Source: Myxococcales bacterium (GTDB taxonomy: Bacteria > Myxococcota_A > Polyangia > Palsa-1104 > JAEUJZ01). From it: a DNA stretch of 64,000 nt. Under the pieces are notes generated by a model, which worked only from the letters and a program-made list of their open reading frames with translations, searched no databases and was not told the DNA's origin. The position numbers and the translations under genes are program-made. Shown here one piece after another: positions 1-10,200 of this stretch (position 1 is its first letter; every line of letters begins with the position of its first letter). The stretch lies in the NCBI GenBank assembly GCA_016794505.1, contig JAEUJZ010000013.1, forward strand, positions 62,001-126,000, read 5' to 3'.

Positions 1-1046
<1,046 letters not shown>

Positions 1047-1239
1047 GTCCTGTTTCCTCCAGTCCATTGCCCAAAGGGGCGCGAAAAACACGAGTATCGC
1101 GAAAGCTAATGACTGCCAGAGCAACAGACAAGCCCGGTCTGCCATTCCCCACGAGGCCCACAGTTCGCCCATACAGTGGGCCGCCGCCCGGTCAGAGCGT
1201 GTAAGAATAACCTTGCTCATCAGCACTTGGAGACCGAGC

Positions 1240-4200
1240 ATGCCCAGCACGGAACACGCCTCAGAGACTCGCCCCGCCGCTAGAAAGACCGGCCTGCCCG
1301 CTGGGATCAAGCTGGCGCTAAAGATCGTCGCGGGTCTTTTGGGATTTGTCGTCATCGGCTTCCTGGTGGTGGGCTTTGCCGTCGACCTCGGTGGCATGGT
1401 TGAAAAGCAGATCACGGCCCAGGCCCCCAAGATTCAAGAAAAGCTCGGGCGCAAGATCCGCGTTGGGCGGGTTCGTCTGAAGCTCTTGCCCAAGACGCGG
1501 CTTGAGATTCGCGACATCGCCATCGAGGCCCCCGAGGGGGCCGCTGGGCTGCTCTCGCAGCCGCTGCTTAGCATCGGGGCGGTACGCGCTCGCGTCGCTG
1601 TGTTTCCGCTGCTGTGGTCGCTTGGCCGCCGCGTCGAAGTCGACAGCGTCGAGATCACAGACCTGCGCGTACAGGTGATGCGCAGCGCCGACGGTCGGCT
1701 GTCGTACCAAGACATCTTGGAAAAGCTGGCCGATCAGCCCGAGAGCCCGCCGATGACGCAGGCCGAGATCGATCGCCTGGCCGGCATCGTCCTTCATCAA
1801 GCGGCTCTCAGCGACGGAGCGATACTGTTCTACGACCTGTCGACGCCCTATGGCGCAGCGGCGCCAATCAAGATCGAAGGCATCCAACTGGGCCTGCAAG
1901 AAGCCCGCTTGTTCGAGCCGTTCTCGCTGACCTTGGACATGTCGCTGCTCTCAGCGCAGCGCAACTTTCATCTCGGCCTGACCGTCGGTCCGCTGCCACG
2001 CGATCTGCAAGTGACGCAGCCGATCTCGCTCTTGCGCAAGGCCGAGCTTGAGATCCTGCCGATCGAAGTCGAGCCGCTCTTGCGCTTCCTGCCAGCCTCG
2101 CCGGGCGTGGGGCTGGCGCGGGCTCGTCTGGAAGCCAAGCTGGCTCTTTCGACTCCCCTCGACTCAGGCAACCTGAGTCTGTCGGCGTTCTTTGCCGCAC
2201 GGGGACTGACGCTGGAACAGGATGCAGGCTCGGGATTTCCCGCGACACAGCGACGAGGACAGCCCGTGGATGTCAAGCTGGAAGCCCAGCTTGGCGCAAC
2301 GCTGGTGGCCGGCGATGTGAAGCTCGACAAGCTGGACCTTTCTGTGAACGACATGGCGATCAGCGCCAAGGCCGACGTGCGCAGCTTATGGACGACCCCG
2401 GCGGTCCATATGCTGAGCATCGCATCGCGCGGCTTTCTGCTTGAACGCATGGTGGCCATGCTGCCGCCGGCCGCGATTCCCAAAGGCGCCGAGCTACGGG
2501 GACCGATCCAGCTACGCGGCAGCGCATCGGGATCGCCGACAGCGGCTCAGATTGAAGTGGCCTTGGATCTGACCCCTGCGACGGTGATGCTGCCCGTGCT
2601 GTCCAAGCCCGCAAGCACGCCGCTGTCGTTGGAGTTCAAAGGCCAAGTGCAGGGAGAAAAGAAGGGCGCGCTGATCGAAAAGCTGGGCCTGACGCTTGGC
2701 CCGATGGCGCTTCTGCTGCGTGGGCAAGTCCGCTCGGCAGACGATCTGGACCTGAAAGCCGATACCGGCACCGTGGATCTCGATCGCTTGCTGCGCCTGC
2801 TGCCCACCGTCGAAAAGGCGGTTCCCAAGGGCGGTCGCATCGACGGCGATCTGCGCGTCGTGGCCAGCATCAAGAAGCAAGGCGACCAGGTGGATCTGGG
2901 CGCCCACGTAACGATGAAAAACGCCCTCATCGACCAGGGAGAGCTGGATCTGCGCGGCGGCGCCGATCTGCAAGCGCAGGTCCGCTCCACCGCGAACTCT
3001 GCATCGGTCCAGGCCGATCTCGATCTGACGTCTGCGCAGCTCAAGATGCCCGGCAGCATTGACAAAGATCGCGGGGTACCCATGCGCTTGCGAGCGCAGA
3101 TCGAGCGCAGCGCCCGCGTCGTTGTCGTCAAGCTCGCCGAGCTCACGCTGCCGGGTGGCACGCTGCGCGTCAACGGCAAGGCCGATCTGGGCAACAACAA
3201 CCTCGATATGAAGGTGCCGGTGGTCGATCTCGACCTGGCCAAGCTGGCGAATGTGCTGCCGGCGCTCAATCGCGGCAGCCTGGGTGGGCTGATGGATAGC
3301 AAGCTGCGCATCGCGCTGGCCATCGATGGCAACCCCAACAAGCTAGCCAGCGTGCGGGCGCGCTTGGATGAGTTTCACATGAGCGTAGCCGGCGGGACGA
3401 TCAAGGGAACCGGCGAGGTGATCGGCCTAAACCAGCCACGCAAGATCGCCTTTAACTTCAACGCCGATCGCTTGGACCTCGATCGCATCCTCGGCGACAA
3501 GAAAAGCAGCGACGAGGACAGCGACAGCAAGACCGGCGGCGGAGACAGCCCACCGCCACGCTGGCTCAAGCAGCTCGACCTAAACGGACGTCTGCAGATC
3601 GACAGCGGCAAATACAAAGGCGCGGCCGTGCGCGACTTCTTGCTGGAGTTGACTATGCTCGACGGACGGCTGCTCATAAAGACGCTGCGCGGGCAGGCCT
3701 TGGGTGGCTCGGTCAGTGCGACCGGCTCGACGATCGACTTTGGACCCAGCCGTCCCCGGTTCAACCTGCGCGCCAAGCTCGATCGCATCGAGCTCAGCGA
3801 TGCACTGTCGCTGCGCGGCGGCGACGTGGGCAAAAAGATCTCGGGCCGCGGCTCGATGGATCTGTCCGCCGATGGCAGCGGCCTTTCGTGGGCAGACATT
3901 GCGCCGCGCATCACCGGCCAGCTGGGCTTGGGCTTCAGCAACGGTCGCTTCGAGGGTGCTGGTCTGACCCCGCAAGTCGTGAACCCGCTGCTGTCGCAGC
4001 TTGGCAACAAGCTGGGGCAAAACGGCGGCAATCGCGACATGACGATCCGCGATCTGCAGGCGCAGTTCCGCATCGAGGGCGGACGCCTGCATACCAACAC
4101 ACCGCTGCGCATCAACACCGAAGAAGGCGCGCTGGCTCTGACCGGCAGCATCGGCCTCGACAAGACCATGAACCTAGCCGGCTCGCTTGACCTGTCCCCC

Positions 4201-4608
4201 AAGGCCATCGCAGCAGCGACGGGCGGGAAAGTGGTTCCCGACAGCCCAATTCCGGTGGGTCTGCGGGTTGGCGGATCGATCAGCAGCCCACAGCTTCAGA
4301 TCACGGATCTGCCCAAGACCATCGCCGCCCTGCTGCAGGCCGTGGCTCGTGGTCGAGGTGCCGATCTTCTCAAGAACAGAGGTGGCGGCGTGCTGCCCAA
4401 TGTCCTGGGTGGGGCCGCCGGAGCAGGCGGCGCAGGTGGCGGCATCCTGCCTGGCCGCACGACACCCCAGCTTCCGATGGGCCTGCCAGGGCTGGGTCAG
4501 CCGGGCGCCCCGCCAGGACAGCCAACGCAGCCCGCCCAGCCGGGGCAGCCCCCCGCTCAGCCCGGTCAACGCTTGCAGCAGGGCCTGCAGAATCTCTTTG
4601 GTCGCTAA
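1240..4608 (+). CDS. AsmA family protein (bridge-like envelope lipid-transfer family)
   Basis: A 1122-residue protein with one N-terminal membrane helix (about 24-48) followed by a very long repetitive beta-rich region typical of AsmA-family proteins. Such proteins are anchored in the inner membrane, and the larger members are thought to guide phospholipids across the periplasm. The sequence just after the helix (about 55-90, GRKIRVGRVRLKLLPKTRLE) is a characteristic AsmA N-terminal signature. The last 75 residues are a Gly-, Pro- and Gln-rich tail with repeated PGQP/AQPG units. ATG 1240 is preferred because a GGAG lies 8 bases upstream; an upstream extension in the same frame overlaps the divergent protease gene and has no protein-like features. 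The family call is firm; the substrate is unknown. Confidence 0.85.
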   Translation: MPSTEHASETRPAARKTGLPAGIKLALKIVAGLLGFVVIGFLVVGFAVDLGGMVEKQITAQAPKIQEKLGRKIRVGRVRLKLLPKTRLEIRDIAIEAPEGAAGLLSQPLLSIGAVRARVAVFPLLWSLGRRVEVDSVEITDLRVQVMRSADGRLSYQDILEKLADQPESPPMTQAEIDRLAGIVLHQAALSDGAILFYDLSTPYGAAAPIKIEGIQLGLQEARLFEPFSLTLDMSLLSAQRNFHLGLTVGPLPRDLQVTQPISLLRKAELEILPIEVEPLLRFLPASPGVGLARARLEAKLALSTPLDSGNLSLSAFFAARGLTLEQDAGSGFPATQRRGQPVDVKLEAQLGATLVAGDVKLDKLDLSVNDMAISAKADVRSLWTTPAVHMLSIASRGFLLERMVAMLPPAAIPKGAELRGPIQLRGSASGSPTAAQIEVALDLTPATVMLPVLSKPASTPLSLEFKGQVQGEKKGALIEKLGLTLGPMALLLRGQVRSADDLDLKADTGTVDLDRLLRLLPTVEKAVPKGGRIDGDLRVVASIKKQGDQVDLGAHVTMKNALIDQGELDLRGGADLQAQVRSTANSASVQADLDLTSAQLKMPGSIDKDRGVPMRLRAQIERSARVVVVKLAELTLPGGTLRVNGKADLGNNNLDMKVPVVDLDLAKLANVLPALNRGSLGGLMDSKLRIALAIDGNPNKLASVRARLDEFHMSVAGGTIKGTGEVIGLNQPRKIAFNFNADRLDLDRILGDKKSSDEDSDSKTGGGDSPPPRWLKQLDLNGRLQIDSGKYKGAAVRDFLLELTMLDGRLLIKTLRGQALGGSVSATGSTIDFGPSRPRFNLRAKLDRIELSDALSLRGGDVGKKISGRGSMDLSADGSGLSWADIAPRITGQLGLGFSNGRFEGAGLTPQVVNPLLSQLGNKLGQNGGNRDMTIRDLQAQFRIEGGRLHTNTPLRINTEEGALALTGSIGLDKTMNLAGSLDLSPKAIAAATGGKVVPDSPIPVGLRVGGSISSPQLQITDLPKTIAALLQAVARGRGADLLKNRGGGVLPNVLGGAAGAGGAGGGILPGRTTPQLPMGLPGLGQPGAPPGQPTQPAQPGQPPAQPGQRLQQGLQNLFGR

Positions 4609-4609
4609 G

Positions 4610-4659
4610 CGGTCTTCACGCTCCCTCCTGAGCAGCTCGCATCCAAAGACCGAAGACCG
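4610..4659 (+). repeat. Inverted repeat just after the AsmA stop codon
   Basis: CGGTCTTC (4610-4617) and GAAGACCG (4652-4659) are perfect 8-base inverted arms separated by 34 bases, starting two bases after the stop codon. There is no downstream T-run, so it does not look like a standard intrinsic terminator. It could still form an RNA hairpin protecting the 3' end or weakening read-through into the next gene. Confidence 0.3.
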
Positions 4660-4745
4660 ATCCGCCTCGCACGCAGCACCACAGCGGACATTGCGCAGAA
4701 AAATTCACAGCCTCCGAGGCGCGTGCTACTCGTGAACGTCTACGC

Positions 4746-6377
4746 ATGTCGCGCCGTCGCCCTTCCTCATCGACCGCGCTGCGCATTCTGTCTGATCTTC
4801 GTCTGCTGCCGAAAATGGGTCGTCATGCTCGCAAGCGTGGCGGCAGCGCCTATCGCGTAGGCACGGCGGCGGGCTCTCGTCGAATGCGCAGCAGCGTGCC
4901 GTTTTGGCGTCGCCATCGCACGCCCTTGGCACTCGGGAGCGTGCTGGTCGCGCTCGCGGCCATCAACCTGTACGTCCTTTACTATCGCAGCAATACGTCG
5001 GTGCCGGCGCTGATGGACTTGGCCAGCAGTGGCCGACGGGCCGCACTCAGCCCGCGCCTGCTCGGTCCCCCCGGTACGCCGCCTGTGCCGGTGCGCCCAA
5101 CGCGCAAGCCGCGCAACACTCTGTCGCTGCCCGACCTCCCGCGCGTGACAGAGGTGAACCTGAAGCCCAACGAGTCGCTGGCCAGCGTCCTTAAGGCGCA
5201 AGGCATCGTCGGAGCGATGGCAGAAGAGCTCCTGGCCACGCTGCGGCCCCTGCAGGATCCCGGCGGCTTTGGACCCCAGCAAACGCTGACCTTTTTCCAG
5301 GATGCCGATGACGCGCTCGCCGCGGTGGACTACCGCCTGACCGCAAGCAGCGCATACCACCTGGAACGCGTGGCCACCGGCAGTGCTGAACGCTTCGTCG
5401 CGCACCGCTTGGATCAGCCATTGCAGCGAGCGCCTCACGCCGTCACGCTGACCTTCGTACGCGATGGCGACGTGGCGAGTGCCGTCACGCAAGCCGGTGA
5501 ACACGCTGCGCTGGCCAGCCGCCTCGCCGAGCTATTTGCCTGCGAGCAGCCGCTGCATCTGGAAGCCCGCGCGGGGGATCGCCTGCGCGTCCTCATCGAA
5601 AAAGTCAGCATCGGTGGCAGCTTCTATCGCTATGGGCGCCTGCTGGCTGCCGAGCTTCTGCCCAAGGCTCGCCAGACGGCACCGGAAGCGGGGCGTACCG
5701 CAAGCGTGCGCGCCTTCTTGAGCCCGCAGGCTGCCGCCTCGCTGGACAACGCCGGGGCCGCAGCCGGAGCGTCTCGCCACTATTTCACCGAGTCCGGCGA
5801 GAGCCTGTCGCGCACCCTGTGCCGTGTGCCGCTGCAGCTTAGCCGTCCTCCCGAGAGCATTGCGACAACGCGCGGTGTGGCCCGTCCGATCAAGCCTGCT
5901 CTGCATGGCGATCGCACCCGCAGCGCCGTCGACTTCCCGGCGCCGCTGGGGGCTCCGGTGTATGCCGCCGCAGCAGGCCGCGTGGTCGCGCTGGGCTCAC
6001 GCACTCCCGGCGGTCTAACGCTGATCCTGACCCATGCCGGGGGCATCGAGACCACGTATCAGCACCTTTCTCGCGCAGCCAAAGGCCTGCGCATCGGGCA
6101 GAGCGTGCGTCTGCGCCAGCTCGTGGGTTTTGTGGGGCAAACCGGCCCATACCCGACGGGACCACTGGGCGCGCAGCCGCACTTGCACTTCAGCCTGCGC
6201 GTGTCGGGGAAGCTCGTCGATCCGCTGCGCTATCGCGCGCCTCGTGAAGCACCCTTGCCGGCTTCGGCTCGGACGGCCTTTAACGATTACGTCGCTAGCT
6301 GGCTTGAGAGCCTGTCACAGCCCGATGCGCCCGCCGTTCCCATCGCCGACGCTCGACCCTCGCTGAGTCGGCCGTAG
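4746..6377 (+). CDS. M23 (LytM-domain) peptidoglycan-binding/hydrolase-like protein with a degenerate zinc site
   Basis: A 543-residue inner-membrane-anchored periplasmic protein (TM about 61-79 after a basic N-terminus) with the MepM/YebA-like layout: a middle domain at about 135-330 and a C-terminal LytM domain at about 375-500. In active M23 enzymes zinc is bound by His and Asp of an HxxxD motif and by the second His of HxH. Here the Asp (Asp396) and HLH (His479, His481) are present, as is the catalytic His440 in YQHLS. The HxxxD histidine, however, is Arg392. This predicts a non-catalytic LytM domain, like the EnvC/NlpD-type activators of amidases, or an enzyme with altered metal binding. 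The start is uncertain: no strong ribosome site precedes 4746, and Met24 or Met47 would keep the membrane helix. It follows the AsmA gene in the same direction. Confidence 0.8.
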   Translation: MSRRRPSSSTALRILSDLRLLPKMGRHARKRGGSAYRVGTAAGSRRMRSSVPFWRRHRTPLALGSVLVALAAINLYVLYYRSNTSVPALMDLASSGRRAALSPRLLGPPGTPPVPVRPTRKPRNTLSLPDLPRVTEVNLKPNESLASVLKAQGIVGAMAEELLATLRPLQDPGGFGPQQTLTFFQDADDALAAVDYRLTASSAYHLERVATGSAERFVAHRLDQPLQRAPHAVTLTFVRDGDVASAVTQAGEHAALASRLAELFACEQPLHLEARAGDRLRVLIEKVSIGGSFYRYGRLLAAELLPKARQTAPEAGRTASVRAFLSPQAAASLDNAGAAAGASRHYFTESGESLSRTLCRVPLQLSRPPESIATTRGVARPIKPALHGDRTRSAVDFPAPLGAPVYAAAAGRVVALGSRTPGGLTLILTHAGGIETTYQHLSRAAKGLRIGQSVRLRQLVGFVGQTGPYPTGPLGAQPHLHFSLRVSGKLVDPLRYRAPREAPLPASARTAFNDYVASWLESLSQPDAPAVPIADARPSLSRP

Positions 6378-6426
6378 CTGCGAACCTGCGCGACGCTCTC
6401 GTGGCGGCGCTGCGCGCTGTACTCCG

Positions 6427-7167
6427 CTAGCGCGAGTCATAGATCGCCAAGCTGGGCAGCTCGACACAAGACAGGAAGCCATTGCGACCGCAGCCCGTGT
6501 CGATGCCGATCAAGTCGCCCCGCATCCAGACCTGACGCACCGCATCTGGCGTCTCAGGATCCCCATCGGCTGGCAGTGTACTGGTATCGGTGTGGCCGAA
6601 AATGACGCGCTTCCCGTGGTACTGCTGAAAAAAGTCGCGCTCGCGCATCCACAGAAGCGAACGCGGGCTGCCCTCGCGGGGATGCAGCCAGTGATCGCCT
6701 TCCCCGTCGAGGCCCGCGTGGACATAGATCGCGTGCTGGTCTTCGTACCAAAGCGGTAGATCTTTTATCCAGCCGCGTAGCCCGTCGGGAAACCAGCCGC
6801 TCGGCTGCAAGAGCAGCATCGTCTCTTGCATGGAGTCCATGCCGCGCACATCGACCAGCGAGCGAAGGAGCGCACGGCAGCCGTTTCCGTCGGGCAGCAA
6901 GAAGCCGGGATTGGGCGACTGCAGCGTCTCAAACCAGGCGTCTTCGTGGTTGCCGCGCAGTGTGATCACGCGAGCGGGATCCGTCTGACGCAGCGTCTCG
7001 ACACACTCGACCACTTCAATCGACTTCGGGCCGCGATCGATGTAGTCGCCCAAAAATACGATGGTGTCGTCGGCCGTCCGCGGCGGCAGCTTGGCCAAAA
7101 GGCGCTGCAAATGCTCTAGCTCGCCATGGATATCACCGATGGCAAAGGTCCTCTCCACGCACCGCAT
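6427..7167 (-). CDS. PPP-family metallophosphatase (Ser/Thr phosphatase or ApaH-like)
   Basis: A 246-residue cytoplasmic calcineurin-like phosphoesterase. It has the ordered metal-binding motifs of the PPP family: GDIHG (about 11-15), GDYIDRG (about 40-46), RGNHE (about 71-75), HAGLDGE near 150 and FGHTDTS near 192. The family includes lambda-type Ser/Thr phosphatases (PrpA/B) and diadenosine tetraphosphatase ApaH; length and motif spacing fit the Ser/Thr-phosphatase side. In a region rich in Ser/Thr kinases a protein phosphatase role is plausible, but this is inference. It converges on the M23 gene and diverges from the alpha-2-macroglobulin gene, so it is transcribed alone. Confidence 0.85.
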   Translation of the reverse strand: MRCVERTFAIGDIHGELEHLQRLLAKLPPRTADDTIVFLGDYIDRGPKSIEVVECVETLRQTDPARVITLRGNHEDAWFETLQSPNPGFLLPDGNGCRALLRSLVDVRGMDSMQETMLLLQPSGWFPDGLRGWIKDLPLWYEDQHAIYVHAGLDGEGDHWLHPREGSPRSLLWMRERDFFQQYHGKRVIFGHTDTSTLPADGDPETPDAVRQVWMRGDLIGIDTGCGRNGFLSCVELPSLAIYDSR

Positions 7168-7247
7168 CGTAGCACGCAGACTGGGAGGCTGGGCACGTCC
7201 GCGGCACCGTCTCCCCCTCGCGATCGGAAAGGTGGTCTAATGGCCGC

Positions 7248-10200
7248 ATGCTGCTGAGAAAATCCGCTGCGCCTTCGTGGGGGATCGCCTCCTTTCAGAT
7301 GCTTTTTACGCGTATCCTGCTGCTTACTGGCCTAGGGGCAGGGCTGACCATGCTCGGGGGGTGCCCACGCCACGACGCGACGGCACCTTCGCGCAGCGCG
7401 ACCGATGGCTTGACGGCATCGGCCCAGGCGGCCCCGCAGCCCAAGACCGTTTCGCCACTTCAGAGGAAGAACATGCCGCGCTCAAAGGACTGGAAGCGGG
7501 TCGACACGCTGATCGAAGAGCAGAAGTTCGAAGAGGCCCGCGCGCTGTGTGTGACGATCCGCGCCGCCGCGCAGAAGCAGGGCAACAGCGAAGAGTGGAC
7601 GGAAGCGCTGATCAAAGAAGTGCAGCTGCAGATCGGCCTGCATGGTCACGAGACGGCGGTGCGCTTGCTGCGCAGCGAGTCCTGGCCGCAAGACAGCCTT
7701 TCGCAGATCACGCTGGAGCTCTATTACGCGTACAGCTTGATGAACTATCTGCGCGCGTACTCGTGGGAGATCGCCAAGCGCGAGCGCGTCGAGACCAAGG
7801 GGCCCATCGATCTGAAGTCATGGACCCGCGACCAGATCTTTGGCGAAGCCCAGCGCGCCTATGCTCGCGTGTTTCAGCGACGGGCTGAGCTGACCGCCAC
7901 ACCACTTGCGACGCTGACTGAGTACCTGCAGCCGGGCAGCTATCCGGCCCATGTTCGCGGCACGCTGCGCGATGCGGTTTCGTACCTTGCCGCCGAGCTT
8001 CTCGCCGATAGCAGCCACTGGAAGCCCGTCGAAAGCAACGAGCTCTTCCGCTTGGACTTCGCGCGACTGCTTGAGGGCTCGCTGGAAGCGGAAACAAACC
8101 GCATCGATGACGACAGCAAGCATCCGCTTCTGCGCGCCATCGCCGTGCTGGATGATCTGGAACGCACGCACGCAAGCCTAGGCGAGTCTCGACGGGAAGC
8201 GACCCTGGAAGCACGCCTTGAACGCCTGCGCATACTGCACCGCCACTTCACTGATCGCCGCGATCGATCGCGAATCGTCGCGCACCTGTCGAAGCTGCTG
8301 CCGGGGTATCGCAGCGTCGTGTGGTGGGCCATGGGCAAGGCGCTCGAAAGCGAGCTTGTTCGCGAGGGAACCGGCGATCTCAAGAAAGCCTATGCGCTCG
8401 CCAAAGAGGGGCAGAGCGCGTATCCCGATTCGGTGCCGGGGAACATCTGCGCGCAGCAGATGGCGGCCATCTCGGCGCCTGACTTCAACATGGACGGCAT
8501 GCAGAGCGACGCGCTGGGCAAGCGCTCGCTGCGCGTGCGGCACAAGAACCTGGACCAGCTCTACTTCCGTGTGTACGCCGCCAATCTGCAAGAGCGCATC
8601 GAGTCGTCCCAGGATTACAACCTGCTTTACACCACGCATGAGCTGAACAAGCTGGTGCGCGGCAAACAGCCGGTCGCGAGCTGGGTGGAAAAGCTGCCAG
8701 CCACGCCCGATTTTCAAATGCACAGCACGTATGTGACGCCCCCGATCAAGCAGCACGGCTGGCACATCATCGTGGTGTCCAAGCAGCCGGACTTCGCCGC
8801 GCAAGGCAACCGGGTCTTTGGGCTGAACTTCATCGCCACCGATCTGGTGCTGGTCAGCCGCGTCATCGACAAGACCTTGGAGGTCACGGCGGTCTCTGGC
8901 TCGACGGGAAAGCCGCTGTCAGGCGCGCAGGTTCATCTGTATGAACAGAACTATGGCGGCAAGCATCGACGCATCGACAGCGAAAAGACCGATGCCCAGG
9001 GCGTCGCGCGCTTGAGCGGAACCGATGGCAAGTCCGCTTTTGTGCTGGCGCAGTATGGCGAGCACTGGGCGCTGGATGTGCAGACGCACTACTTCGGTCG
9101 CCGCTACCGCGAGTCGGCTGAAAAAGCGTCGCTGGTCTATACCGATCGCAGCATTTATCGCCCCGACCAGAAGCTGTTCTTCAAGATCGTGGCGTACAGC
9201 GGCAAGCGCGAAGCAGCGCGCATGGAAGTCGAAAAAGGCGCCAAGCTAAACGTCGTTCTTCTCGACGGAAATAACCAGGAAGTCGCCAAGACCGATCTGG
9301 TGTCGAACGAGTTCGGCAGCGCAGCCGGTGAGTTCACGATTCCAAGCGGTCGCCTGCTGGGAAGCTGGCGCGTTGAGGTGCGCGGTGCATACAGCGGCCA
9401 GGCCATGGTCCGCGTTGAAGAGTACAAGCGGCCGACGTTTGAAGTGGCGCTGAAAGATCCCAGCGAAGCGCTGCGGCTGGGCAAGCCAGCGACGCTCACT
9501 GGCGAGGCGCGATACTTCTTTGGCATGCCCGTGACTGCCGGCAAGGTCGCCTATCGCGTCAGCCGCGAGCCGGTGTATCCGTGGTGGTGGGGCTTCTTTG
9601 GTTTTCCGACGCAGAGCGGCAGTCAGACCGTGGCCAACGGTACCGTTGAGCTCGATGCAAGTGGCACATTCAAGATCTCGTTCACGCCTGCTGCCGACGA
9701 GCGCCTCGCGCAAGACAAGAACGCCAAAGACATCAGCTATCGCTACCTGGTCAAGGCGGACTTAACCGATGAAGGGGGCGAGACGCGCTCGGCCTCGCGT
9801 GGGTTCCGCTTGGGCTTCCGATCGATTGAAGCGGCGATCGATGTCGAAGGCGGCTTCGTCCGCGAAGGGGCCAGCGATGCGTCGCGCGTCACCATTCGCC
9901 GCAGCAGCCTCGATGGCGTGCCGCGCTCGGGAGATGGCAGCTATCGCTTGCTGGCGCTTGCGTCCGACGGACCACTGGTCATGCCCGCCGATATCCCGCT
10001 TCTAGGTCGCGGCGAGGACCAGGACGAGAGCACCCCGACCAGCCATCCCACGCCCGGCGATCGCCTGCGCCCCCGCTGGTCACCGGGGTATTCGGAAGAC
10101 GGCGCCCTGGCCCGCATGCGCGATGGCAACGAGCAGCAGCGCGGCAAGCTGCACCACAACGAAAAAGGCGAAGCGCAGATCAAGCTGCCGCAACTTGCCG

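Noticed and set aside
3375..4208. Long minus-strand reading frame inside the AsmA gene
   Set aside because: Ser/Arg/Pro-rich translation without motifs, fully inside a well-supported gene on the other strand; a GC-rich shadow frame.
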